From Didemnitutus sp047777955 (GTDB taxonomy: Bacteria > Verrucomicrobiota > Verrucomicrobiia > Opitutales > Opitutaceae), in contig NZ_CP180537.1 of the NCBI RefSeq assembly GCF_047777955.1, positions 3,410,001 to 3,474,000 of the forward strand: a DNA stretch of 64,000 nucleotides. Reading direction: 5' to 3'. The position numbers were made by a program, and so were the translations under genes. Positions 46,400-53,923 of this stretch are shown here, piece after piece (position 1 is the stretch's first letter; each line of letters starts with the position of its first letter). The notes beneath the pieces were generated by a model that saw only the letters and a program-made list of their open reading frames with translations, was not told where the DNA came from and searched no databases.

Positions 46400-47377
46400 T
46401 CAAAGCGCGAGCCGGGCCAGGCCGGTGCGGACGCGATTCAGGTCGCGTTCCCGCGCCAAGTAAAGGCCCTGCGCCTCCGCCACCGTGATTTCCTGGAAAC
46501 GAACCGATCGCCCCGGCGCCAGCTGGGCCAGACGGCCCAAGTCCACCGTCGCCGCCACCGCCAGGCGCGGATAACCGCCCACGGTCTGCCGGCTCGCCAG
46601 CAGCACGATCGGCGCGCCGCCCGCCGGCACCTGGACGACGCCGTCCGCCACGCCCTCGGAGATCATCTCGCGCACGGTCCGCTGCGGCAGGACCGGGCCG
46701 GCCAGCCGCACGCCCATGCGGTCGGCGTCCTTCGTCGCCCGCCACTCGGTCGCGAAGAACCGCTGCTGCGCCTCCGGTTCGAACCAGTCCCACTCCGGCC
46801 CGCGCACCGCGCGCACGACGCCGGCCGCGGCCGGTTTTCCCAGCGTGAGCGGGCGCACGCTCCAGGCCGAAACCCGCGGCCCCTTGGCCTGGACGCTCCG
46901 GGCCCACTCCGACGCCTCGCCGAGGCGCAGCTGGTCGCCCGCGCGCAGCGGCCGGCCCTCGAAGCCGCCGAAGCCGCCGCGCCGATACGTCGTGCGCGAG
47001 CCGAGCACCTCCGGCACGTCGATGCCGCCGGCGACCGCCAGCCACGCGCGCAGGCCCGATTTGGCCGCACCAAAGGAGATCGTTTCGCCCGCGCGGACTC
47101 GCACCGCCCGGTCCGACGGCAACGGCTCGCCGCCGAGTCGCGCCTCGAACTCCGCGCCGCACCACGCGACCAGCGTGTCGCACTCGCAGCGCAGCTCCGG
47201 CCCGAGCTGCGCCAGCTCGAGCAGCGCGGCGTCCTCGTCGTTGCCGGCGATCGCGTTCGCCACGCGCGCCGCGAAGCGGTCCAGTGCCCCGCCGACGACG
47301 ACGCCGAACCGCTGGTAGCCGAAGCGGCCGAGGTCCTGCACCGTCGTGAGCAGGCCGGGTTTGACCACGGTGATCAT
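46400..47377 (-). CDS. pxpC: 5-oxoprolinase subunit C (biotin-dependent carboxyltransferase-like)
   Basis: 325 residues. VVKPGLLTTVQDLGRFGYQR, then GVVVGGALDRFAARVANAIAGN, RAWLAVAGGIDVPEVLGSRTTY, DRMGVRLAGP and VPAGGAPIVLLASRQTVGGYPR are diagnostic of PxpC/KipA. The pxpB stop and pxpC start overlap by 4 bases (ATGA type). Confidence 0.94.
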   Translation of the reverse strand: MITVVKPGLLTTVQDLGRFGYQRFGVVVGGALDRFAARVANAIAGNDEDAALLELAQLGPELRCECDTLVAWCGAEFEARLGGEPLPSDRAVRVRAGETISFGAAKSGLRAWLAVAGGIDVPEVLGSRTTYRRGGFGGFEGRPLRAGDQLRLGEASEWARSVQAKGPRVSAWSVRPLTLGKPAAAGVVRAVRGPEWDWFEPEAQQRFFATEWRATKDADRMGVRLAGPVLPQRTVREMISEGVADGVVQVPAGGAPIVLLASRQTVGGYPRLAVAATVDLGRLAQLAPGRSVRFQEITVAEAQGLYLARERDLNRVRTGLARLAL

Positions 47378-48075
47378 CGCGCCGCCTCCCGGGCAAATTC
47401 ACCCGCGGCGATGGCGCGGAACTTCACCCGGTCGCCCGCCTGCAGCAGCACGGGCGGATCGTCCTCGGGGCGGAAAAGGCGCAGCGGCGTGCGGCCGATC
47501 AGGTTCCAGCCGCCCGGCGTCGCCAGCGGGTAGACGCCGGTCTGCGCGCCGGCGATGCCGACCGAGCCCGCCGGCACCTGCGCGCGCGGCTGCGTCAGCC
47601 GCGGCGTCGCCAGCTCCGGCGCGAGGCCGCCGAGATACGGGAAACCGGGCGAAAAGCCCACGAGATGCACCACGTAGCTCCCCGCGGCATGGCGGCGAAC
47701 GACCTCCTCCGGCGAAAGCTTCGCCTGCGCGGCGACGCGCGCGAGATCGGGGCCGAACTCGCCGCCGTAACAGACCGGGATCTCGACCGTGCGGCCCTTG
47801 CGCGCCGGCTTGGCCGGCAGCTTGGCGAGCGCGAGTTCGGCGCGGGTCGCGAGCCAGCCGACGACATCATCCGCCGGCGCGCCCGCCTCGGTCGCGACGC
47901 GGGCGTCGTAGTGCGCGGTCACAGTCGTGTAGGCCGGCACCAGCTCCGTGATCCCCGGGACCAGCGCTGCGTCGAGCGCCGCACACGCCGCCTGCACACG
48001 CGCCTGCGTGGCTTCATCGATCTTCTCTCCCAGCTCGATGCGCAGGGCGCTGTCGCCCACGGGGGTGATTCGCAT
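47374..48075 (-). CDS. pxpB: 5-oxoprolinase subunit B
   Basis: 233 residues. GDSALRIELGEKIDEATQAR at the N-terminus, ELVPAYTTVTAHYD, EIPVCYGGEFGPDLARVA, VHLVGFSPGFPYLGGL and the C-terminal VYPLATPGGWNLIGRTPLRLF are the KipI/PxpB landmarks. First gene of the operon, behind a promoter candidate, and divergent from the lipoprotein at 48215. Confidence 0.94.
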   Translation of the reverse strand: MRITPVGDSALRIELGEKIDEATQARVQAACAALDAALVPGITELVPAYTTVTAHYDARVATEAGAPADDVVGWLATRAELALAKLPAKPARKGRTVEIPVCYGGEFGPDLARVAAQAKLSPEEVVRRHAAGSYVVHLVGFSPGFPYLGGLAPELATPRLTQPRAQVPAGSVGIAGAQTGVYPLATPGGWNLIGRTPLRLFRPEDDPPVLLQAGDRVKFRAIAAGEFAREAAR

Positions 48076-48112
48076 GGGAATTCTCTACCCATTCCCCGCT
48101 CCGGCGCGCAGT

Positions 48113-48141
48113 AAAATTCTGCTTTGTGCAGATTTTGCCAA
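48113..48141 (-). promoter_or_regulatory. Promoter/operator candidate of the pxp operon
   Basis: On the minus strand TTGGCA is followed by 17 bases and AATTTT, and an imperfect palindrome (TCTGC-5-GCAGA core at 48118-48132 on the plus strand, flanked by AAAAT and TTTT) spans the spacer. Repressor control by palindrome binding is inferred; the -10 match is weak. Confidence 0.35.
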
Positions 48142-48214
48142 TTACTAAGCCGCGTCTCCGTTCAAGCGGGCTTGGTGTTGCGCCCGCCGCCGTTTACGGT
48201 GTTGCTCCTCCACG

Positions 48215-48895
48215 ATGTCATTCCGCCGTTTCTCCACGCAAACGCTGGTTGCTGCCGCACTCCTTCTCGCCGGTTGCCGCGACAAGGAAGTCGTTTCCTA
48301 CCGCGCCCCGCGCGATTCCGCCGCCCCGGTCGAACGCCCGAAGAAGGCGATGGCCGACGCGGCCGCCCAGGGCCAGCTGCCCGACGGCCACCCGCCGATC
48401 GGCGGCGCCCCGGCCGGCGGCGCCATGGGCAACATGGCCGCGGCCGGCCTACCCGACGGCGCCGTGAGCAAGAACAACGCCCTCGCCTGGACCGCGCCGG
48501 CCAGCTGGCAGGAGCGCGCGCCCGGCTCGATCCGCAAGGGCAGCTACACCGTCCCCGGTGAAGGCGGCGCAGTCGGCGACCTGTCGATCACGGCCTTCCC
48601 CGGCGACACCGGCGGCCTGCACGCCAACGTCAACCGCTGGCGCGGCCAGGTTGGCCTCGCGCCGATCAGCGACGCCGAGGTCGAGAAGTCCATCGAGCAT
48701 TTCGAGGCCAACGGCCTGCACATGGAGATCGTCGAGCTGGTCGGCACCTCGGGCAACCCGCCGATGCGCCTGCTCGGCGCCATCGTCCCGCACGAGAAGG
48801 AGACCTGGTTCTTCAAGCTCACCGGGCCCGACGCCCTCGTCGCCAGCCAGCGCGAGGCCTTCCGCACCTTCCTCACCACCATCAAGGTCCGCTGA
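48215..48895 (+). CDS. Lipoprotein of unknown function, cytochrome maturation operon
   Basis: 226 residues. A lipoprotein signal peptide with lipobox LAGC (Cys21) is followed by a Pro/Gly/Ala-rich linker and a globular part (NALAWTAPASWQERAPGSIR, then FPGDTGGLHANVNRWRGQV, AFRTFLTTIKVR) with a pattern seen in uncharacterised planctomycete/verrucomicrobial lipoproteins. It ends 2 bases before resB, so it is almost certainly co-transcribed and may assist cytochrome maturation; that role is inferred. Confidence 0.78.
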   Translation: MSFRRFSTQTLVAAALLLAGCRDKEVVSYRAPRDSAAPVERPKKAMADAAAQGQLPDGHPPIGGAPAGGAMGNMAAAGLPDGAVSKNNALAWTAPASWQERAPGSIRKGSYTVPGEGGAVGDLSITAFPGDTGGLHANVNRWRGQVGLAPISDAEVEKSIEHFEANGLHMEIVELVGTSGNPPMRLLGAIVPHEKETWFFKLTGPDALVASQREAFRTFLTTIKVR

Positions 48896-48897
48896 AC

Positions 48898-50073
48898 ATG
48901 AACGCCACGCTCCGCTCGTTCCGCGATTTCTTCTGCTCGCTGCAGCTCACCGTCTGGCTGCTGATCCTCTCGATGATCCTCGTGTTCGTCGCGACGCTGG
49001 ATCAGGTCAACCTCGGCATCTGGGCCGTGCAGGCGAAATACTTCCGCAGCTTCGCCGTCCTCTGGCAGATCCCGGACTCGAACGTCTCGATCCCGGTCTT
49101 CCCCGGCGGCTACTTCATCGGCGGCCTGCTGCTCATCAATCTCGTCGCCGCGCACCTCTACCGCTTTTCCCTGACCTGGCGGAAGTCCGGCATCCAGCTC
49201 GCCCACGCCGGCCTCATCCTCCTGCTCCTCGGCGAACTGTTCACCGGCCTCATGTCCAAGGAGAGCTTCCTGCGCCTCGATACCGGCGAGACCAAGCACT
49301 ACTCGGAGAGCTTCTCCGACAACGAACTCGTCCTCATCGACCACAGCGACCCGAAGACCGACCTGGTCGTGGCGATCCCCGAGGCCGCCGTCGCGGAGAA
49401 GAAATCGATCCAGCACAAGGACCTGCCCTTCCGCGTCGACGTGAAGGAGTATTACCCGAACTCCAACCTCCAGCGCATCGGCCCCTTCGCCGGCATCCGC
49501 CCGGTCGCGACGCAGGGCTTCGGCACCAGCGTCGTCATCGTGCCCGAGAAGATGACCTACAAGCCGAACGAGCGGAACATCCCCAGCGCCTACGTCGAGA
49601 TCGTCGCCCCCGAGGGCAGCCAGGGCATCTGGCTCGCCTCGCAGATGCTGCAGCAGGCGCAGACCTTCACCTATGCCGGCAAGACCTGGGAGATCGCCTT
49701 CCGCCAGACGCGCACCTACAAGCCCTTCTCGCTCACGCTGCTCAAGTTCAGCCACGACAAGTATCCGGGCACCGAGATCCCGAAGAATTTCTCCAGCCGC
49801 GTCCGGGTGAAGAGCGATGACGGCAAGGAGGACCGCGAGGTCCTCATCTTCATGAACAACCCGCTCCGCCACGGCGGCTACACGTTCTATCAGGCCGGCT
49901 TCGACAACAACGACACCACCACGGTGCTCCAGGTCGTCCGCAACCCCAGCTGGCTCCTCCCCTACATCGCCTGCGTGATGATGGGCCTCGGCCTCTGCAT
50001 CCAGTTCGGGATCACGCTCGCCGGCTTCATCCGCAAGCGCTCCGCCGCCGCCCGCGCCGCCGCGAACGCCTAA
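48898..50073 (+). CDS. resB: Cytochrome c biogenesis protein ResB
   Basis: 391 residues. Two N-terminal membrane segments (LQLTVWLLILSMILVFVATL, GGLLLINLVAAHLYR), then the third (LAHAGLILLLLGELFTGL), a periplasmic domain of ~220 residues ending in NNPLRHGGYTFYQAGFDNND, and a final helix (LLPYIACVMMGLGLCIQFGI). With CcsA it forms the System II heme delivery and thioether ligation complex needed for the many CxxCH cytochromes encoded nearby. The gap to CcsA is 15 bases. Confidence 0.92.
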   Translation: MNATLRSFRDFFCSLQLTVWLLILSMILVFVATLDQVNLGIWAVQAKYFRSFAVLWQIPDSNVSIPVFPGGYFIGGLLLINLVAAHLYRFSLTWRKSGIQLAHAGLILLLLGELFTGLMSKESFLRLDTGETKHYSESFSDNELVLIDHSDPKTDLVVAIPEAAVAEKKSIQHKDLPFRVDVKEYYPNSNLQRIGPFAGIRPVATQGFGTSVVIVPEKMTYKPNERNIPSAYVEIVAPEGSQGIWLASQMLQQAQTFTYAGKTWEIAFRQTRTYKPFSLTLLKFSHDKYPGTEIPKNFSSRVRVKSDDGKEDREVLIFMNNPLRHGGYTFYQAGFDNNDTTTVLQVVRNPSWLLPYIACVMMGLGLCIQFGITLAGFIRKRSAAARAAANA

Positions 50074-50088
50074 CCACGCCTCCACGCC

Positions 50089-51948
50089 ATGAAACGCTTC
50101 CTCCCGCTCATCGTCCTCCTCCTCGGCGCGCTCTACCTCGCCAGCACGCTGCGCGAGCCCCGGGACCAGGCCGGCTACAACCTGACCGACTTCGGCCGCG
50201 TGCCCGTGCTCGTCGGCGGCCGCATCAAGCCGCTCGACACCGTCGCCCGCACCTCGATCCTGTCCATCCGCGGCAGCCAATACATCGCCACGCCCGACGG
50301 GAAATCCATCACGCCCGACGCCTGGCTCGCCGACGTCCTCTTCCATCCCGCCAAGGCCGACACCTACAAGATCTTCCTGATCGAGAACCACGAGGTCGTC
50401 GATCTCCTGAAGCTCAACGTCGAGGACGGCGACGGCAAGAAGCGCTTCTCCTACGAGCAGATCCGCGCCCAGCTCCCCGAGCTCGAGCGCCAGGCCCGCA
50501 TGGTCGACAGTGTCGAGGAGCCGCTGCGCACGCCCTTCCAGAAGCAGATCATGGCCGTCCAGCAGCGCGTGATCCTCTACATGCAGCTGAAGGCCAGCGT
50601 GCAGGTGCCCGACTCGCCCGACTTCCTCTCCGAGCTCGTCCAGTTCGACAGAGCCCTCCCCGCCGGCATCGCCGCCGTCCGCGCCAAGCAGGCCAACCAG
50701 CCGCACAGCGAGGACGCGGTCAACGCCATGCGCCAGATGGCCGACCGCTTCTCCTACATCGAGTCCGTCGGCAATCTCCGCATCGTCCCGCCCGAGAACG
50801 GCGACACCAACGCCCACAACTGGCGCACCGCCGGCAGCGCGCTGATCGAGTCCTTCGGCACCGGCCGCGTGAACCCCACCGTCCTCGGCTACGCCGCGCT
50901 CGGCCACGCCTGGCGCAAGGGCGACGTGAAGCAGTTCAACGCGATCGTCGCCACCCTGCACGACGAGCTGGCCAAGCGCTATCCCGAGGCCATGCGCAAG
51001 AGCGACGTCGAGTCGCGCTTCAACGCCGCGGCGCCGTTCTACAGCAGCATGACGCTCTACGTGCTCACGTTCCTCATCGCCGTGTTCTCCTGGCTCAAGT
51101 GGCCGGACACGCTGCAGCGCTCGGCCTTCTGGCTGCTCGCGCTGGCCTTCGTCGCCACCACCGCCGGCATCCTCACCCGCATGTGGCTCGAGTCGCGCCC
51201 GCCGGTGACGAACCTCTACTCGTCCGCGCTCTTCATCGGCTGGGCCACCGTGTTGCTCTGCCTGATTCTCGAAAAGGTCTTCAAGAACGCCGTCGGCAGC
51301 GTCGCGGGCGGGCTCGTGGGCTTCGCCACCCTGCTCATCGCCCACCACCTCTCGCTCAGCGGCGACACGCTCGAGATGATGCGCGCGGTGCTCGACTCGA
51401 ACTTCTGGCTCGCGACGCACGTCGTCACCGTGACGGTCGGCTACTCCGCCACCTACCTCGCGGGCTTCCTCGCCATCATCTACATCTTCCGCGGCGTGTT
51501 CACCAAGTCGCTTGACCAGGGCACGGCCGACGCGCTCTACCGCATGGTCTACGGCATCGTGTGCTTCGCCACGCTGTTCAGCCTCATCGGCACCGTGCTC
51601 GGCGGCATCTGGGCCGACCAGTCCTGGGGCCGCTTCTGGGGCTGGGACCCGAAGGAAAACGGCGCGCTCATCATCGTGATCTGGAACGCCATCATCCTCC
51701 ACGCCCGCTGGGGCGGCATGGTCAAGGCGCGCGGCATGATGGCCATGGCCGTCTTCGGCAACATCGTCACGAGCTGGAGCTGGTTCGGCACGAACATGCT
51801 CGGCGTCGGCCTGCACAGCTACGGCTTCATGGAGGCCGCGTTCTACTGGCTGATCGGCTTCGTGATCTCGCAGCTCCTCATTATCGCGCTCGCCGCCATC
51901 CCGCTGGAAAAGTGGAAGAGCTTCGCCGCGGAGGCCTCCACGCCCTGA
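50089..51948 (+). CDS. ccsA: Cytochrome c biogenesis protein CcsA, extended N-terminus
   Basis: 619 residues. The C-terminal half (from ~320) has eight membrane segments with the heme-binding WWD-type loop (WADQSWGRFWGWDPKENGALI) and conserved His residues (LLIAHHLSLSG, LATHVVTVTVGY). The N-terminal ~300 residues are an extra soluble domain after one signal-anchor helix (FLPLIVLLLGALYLASTL), with segments such as GRVPVLVGGRIKPLDTVAR; many known CcsA proteins are 250-350 residues. Together with ResB it attaches heme to apocytochromes. A terminator follows. Confidence 0.92.
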   Translation: MKRFLPLIVLLLGALYLASTLREPRDQAGYNLTDFGRVPVLVGGRIKPLDTVARTSILSIRGSQYIATPDGKSITPDAWLADVLFHPAKADTYKIFLIENHEVVDLLKLNVEDGDGKKRFSYEQIRAQLPELERQARMVDSVEEPLRTPFQKQIMAVQQRVILYMQLKASVQVPDSPDFLSELVQFDRALPAGIAAVRAKQANQPHSEDAVNAMRQMADRFSYIESVGNLRIVPPENGDTNAHNWRTAGSALIESFGTGRVNPTVLGYAALGHAWRKGDVKQFNAIVATLHDELAKRYPEAMRKSDVESRFNAAAPFYSSMTLYVLTFLIAVFSWLKWPDTLQRSAFWLLALAFVATTAGILTRMWLESRPPVTNLYSSALFIGWATVLLCLILEKVFKNAVGSVAGGLVGFATLLIAHHLSLSGDTLEMMRAVLDSNFWLATHVVTVTVGYSATYLAGFLAIIYIFRGVFTKSLDQGTADALYRMVYGIVCFATLFSLIGTVLGGIWADQSWGRFWGWDPKENGALIIVIWNAIILHARWGGMVKARGMMAMAVFGNIVTSWSWFGTNMLGVGLHSYGFMEAAFYWLIGFVISQLLIIALAAIPLEKWKSFAAEASTP

Positions 51949-52001
51949 GCGTTCCCTTTTGATTTGGGGCGGGTCCTCCCACCCGCTTCCATTCGCAAAA
52001 C

Positions 52002-52035
52002 GGGCGGGACCGAGTGGTCCCGCCCTGTTTGTTTT
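52002..52035. terminator. Bidirectional terminator
   Basis: GGGCGGGACC (52002-52011), loop GAGT, GGTCCCGCCC (52016-52025), then TGTTTGTTTT on the plus strand; the AAAAC preceding the stem supplies a T-rich tail on the minus strand. It separates ccsA from the convergent gene at 52053. Confidence 0.85.
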
Positions 52036-52052
52036 CGAGATTCGAAACCGCC

Positions 52053-52477
52053 TCAGCGGGCGGCCGCTTTCTTGATCACCTCGCGGACGACAAGCTCGCC
52101 GGAGACGCGGTGCAGCTTGAAACCGGGACCGGCCGACGGCATCGCGAACGAGCTGCCGTCGGGCATCGTGACCACGCCGGAAGTCGAGCCGCCGCCACCG
52201 CCCGCGTGCGCCGGCTGGGCGTCGCGCTCGACCTGCACGATGCAGACCCGGGCGCAGCCGGCCTTCGCCGCCTCGCGGCGGACCTTCTCGGCGATCCGCT
52301 GGCCGAGCGAGCCGTTGGCGATGTCGCTGATGGACACCGTCAGCGTCCGTCCGAACGCTTCGTCGGCGGCGAGCGCCGAAACGATGGTCACGTCGGCGCT
52401 ATTCAGTTCGGCGGCCGGCAGGCCGGGGTGACGGCGCAAGCCAGCGCCAGGAGCTTCAGGGCAGCGGGGATTTTCAT
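52053..52477 (-). CDS. Hypothetical secreted protein (frameshifted)
   Basis: With one C added to the run at 52425-52428 the frame joins a signal peptide (MKIPAALKLLALACAVTPGLPA) to a ~120-residue mature protein (LNSADVTIVSALAADEAFGRTL, IAEKVRREAAKAGCARVCIV, GGGGGSTSGVV linker, GFKLHRVSGELVVREVIKK). No family is recognised. It is the last gene of the minus-strand cytochrome series, 96 bases beyond the HemW-like gene. Confidence 0.58.
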
Positions 52478-52573
52478 CGGAGTGGTGCGGAAGGTTGGGT
52501 GGCCCGTGCGCCCCACTCAAACCGCCGGCCCGCCAGACTCAAGCGCGCATCGACGAAACGGCGCCGCCGCGGA

Positions 52574-53899
52574 TCAGCCGCACGCGAGCGCGCGTTCGCG
52601 CTGCGGCTGCAGCACCGCCTTGCCGTGCGACTCGAGCTCGGTGCGCACGTGCGCGCGCATGGCGTCGCGGTAGCTGTTCACCGACTCGAAGAACTCCGAC
52701 ATCATCAGCATCAGCCAATACATGCCGTCGGGCGTCAGCTCCCAGCCGCGCTGGGTGCGATTGGCCGCGCCGAGGATTTCGAGCGTCCGCAGCTCGCCCC
52801 AGAGCCGCCAGAAGAACTTCCGGCCGTGCCGCTGGCGCGCCCATTCGCGATCGAGGCCGAGGCCGAACATGCGCGTGAGGAGCGTGTAGCGCAGCGCGTC
52901 GCCCGTGCTGAGCTGGTGGCGCGTGACGATGCCGGTCAGGCCGTCGCGGACGCGCTGCTCGTAGGCGTTGAGCGAGAAGGTCGTGGCGTAGAGCGTGCCG
53001 TCGAGGTAGCTGAAGGCGCCGCTGCCCACGCCGACGTAGTTTTCCGAGGCGACGATATACTCGTCCGTCCCCTGCCCCTGCCGCGTGAAGCACCACGCCG
53101 ACGACGGCGCGAAGCCCGCGGGGCGCAGCTTGCCGAGGATGGTGTGGAAAAGCTTCCGCAGGCGGCGGCGATCCGGCTGGCCCATCGCGCCCTGCATGCG
53201 GCGCAGCGTCGTGGGCGACGTCATCAGCGGGTAGCACGAGACCTGGTTGGCGCCGAGCGAGAGGAAGATGTCCAGGTCGCGCTCGAGCGAGGCGACGCTC
53301 TGGTGCGGCTGGTTGAAGATCAGGTCGACGTTGAACGTCGGAAACATCGCGGCGGCGTTGCGGATGCGCTCGGCGGTCTCGGCGCCGTTGCCGTATTTCG
53401 CGTAGCGGTCCATCTCCTGCAGCAGCTGGTCGTCGAAGCTCTGCACGCCGACCGAGAGGCGCGTGACGCCGCCGGCACGGAGTTTCGAGAGCAGCGGTTC
53501 CTGCAGATCCTTCGGATTGGTTTCGACGGAAACCTCCTTCACGCCGAAGAGCTCCTTCACCAGCGCGATGGTGGCGAGGAGCTCGTCGGGTTCGGTGGTG
53601 GGCGTGCCGCCGCCGAAGTAAACGCCGGAGAACTTGAAGCCCGCGGCGTGGTAGCGGCGGATCTCGCTGCGCAGCGCGGCGAAGTAGCGCAGCGCGAGGT
53701 CGTGGCAGTGCTGCACGCGATGGAACGAGCAGAACGGGCACAGCACCTCGCAGAACGGCACGTGCACGTAGAGGTAGCAGCCGCCCTCCTGCGGCACCGG
53801 CGGCACGCGCCCGTCGGTTTCCTGCATTTTCAGGAAACCGCGGGTGCGGAAGCGGAAGAGGCGGATGAGGGCGGAGTCGACGAGGCCGGTGGCGAACAT
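52574..53899 (-). CDS. HemW/HemN-like radical SAM protein
   Basis: 441 residues. The radical SAM cluster motif is CEVLCPFCSF (CX3CX2C, then S-F). This resembles HemW (CxxxCxxCDF) and lacks the fourth Cys of true HemN. The core TIM-barrel segments GVYFGGGTPTTEPDELL, ETNPKDLQ, RLSVGVQSFDDQLLQEMDR and FNVDLIFNQPHQS follow, then a C-terminal helical domain of the HemN/HemW type. It starts 24 bases after the 11-heme cytochrome stop, so it is co-transcribed. Likely roles are heme insertion (HemW) or heme synthesis or utilisation. Confidence 0.82.
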   Translation of the reverse strand: MFATGLVDSALIRLFRFRTRGFLKMQETDGRVPPVPQEGGCYLYVHVPFCEVLCPFCSFHRVQHCHDLALRYFAALRSEIRRYHAAGFKFSGVYFGGGTPTTEPDELLATIALVKELFGVKEVSVETNPKDLQEPLLSKLRAGGVTRLSVGVQSFDDQLLQEMDRYAKYGNGAETAERIRNAAAMFPTFNVDLIFNQPHQSVASLERDLDIFLSLGANQVSCYPLMTSPTTLRRMQGAMGQPDRRRLRKLFHTILGKLRPAGFAPSSAWCFTRQGQGTDEYIVASENYVGVGSGAFSYLDGTLYATTFSLNAYEQRVRDGLTGIVTRHQLSTGDALRYTLLTRMFGLGLDREWARQRHGRKFFWRLWGELRTLEILGAANRTQRGWELTPDGMYWLMLMMSEFFESVNSYRDAMRAHVRTELESHGKAVLQPQRERALACG

Positions 53900-53923
53900 G
53901 GCGTGGGCGGATCGAGTTCGCGA

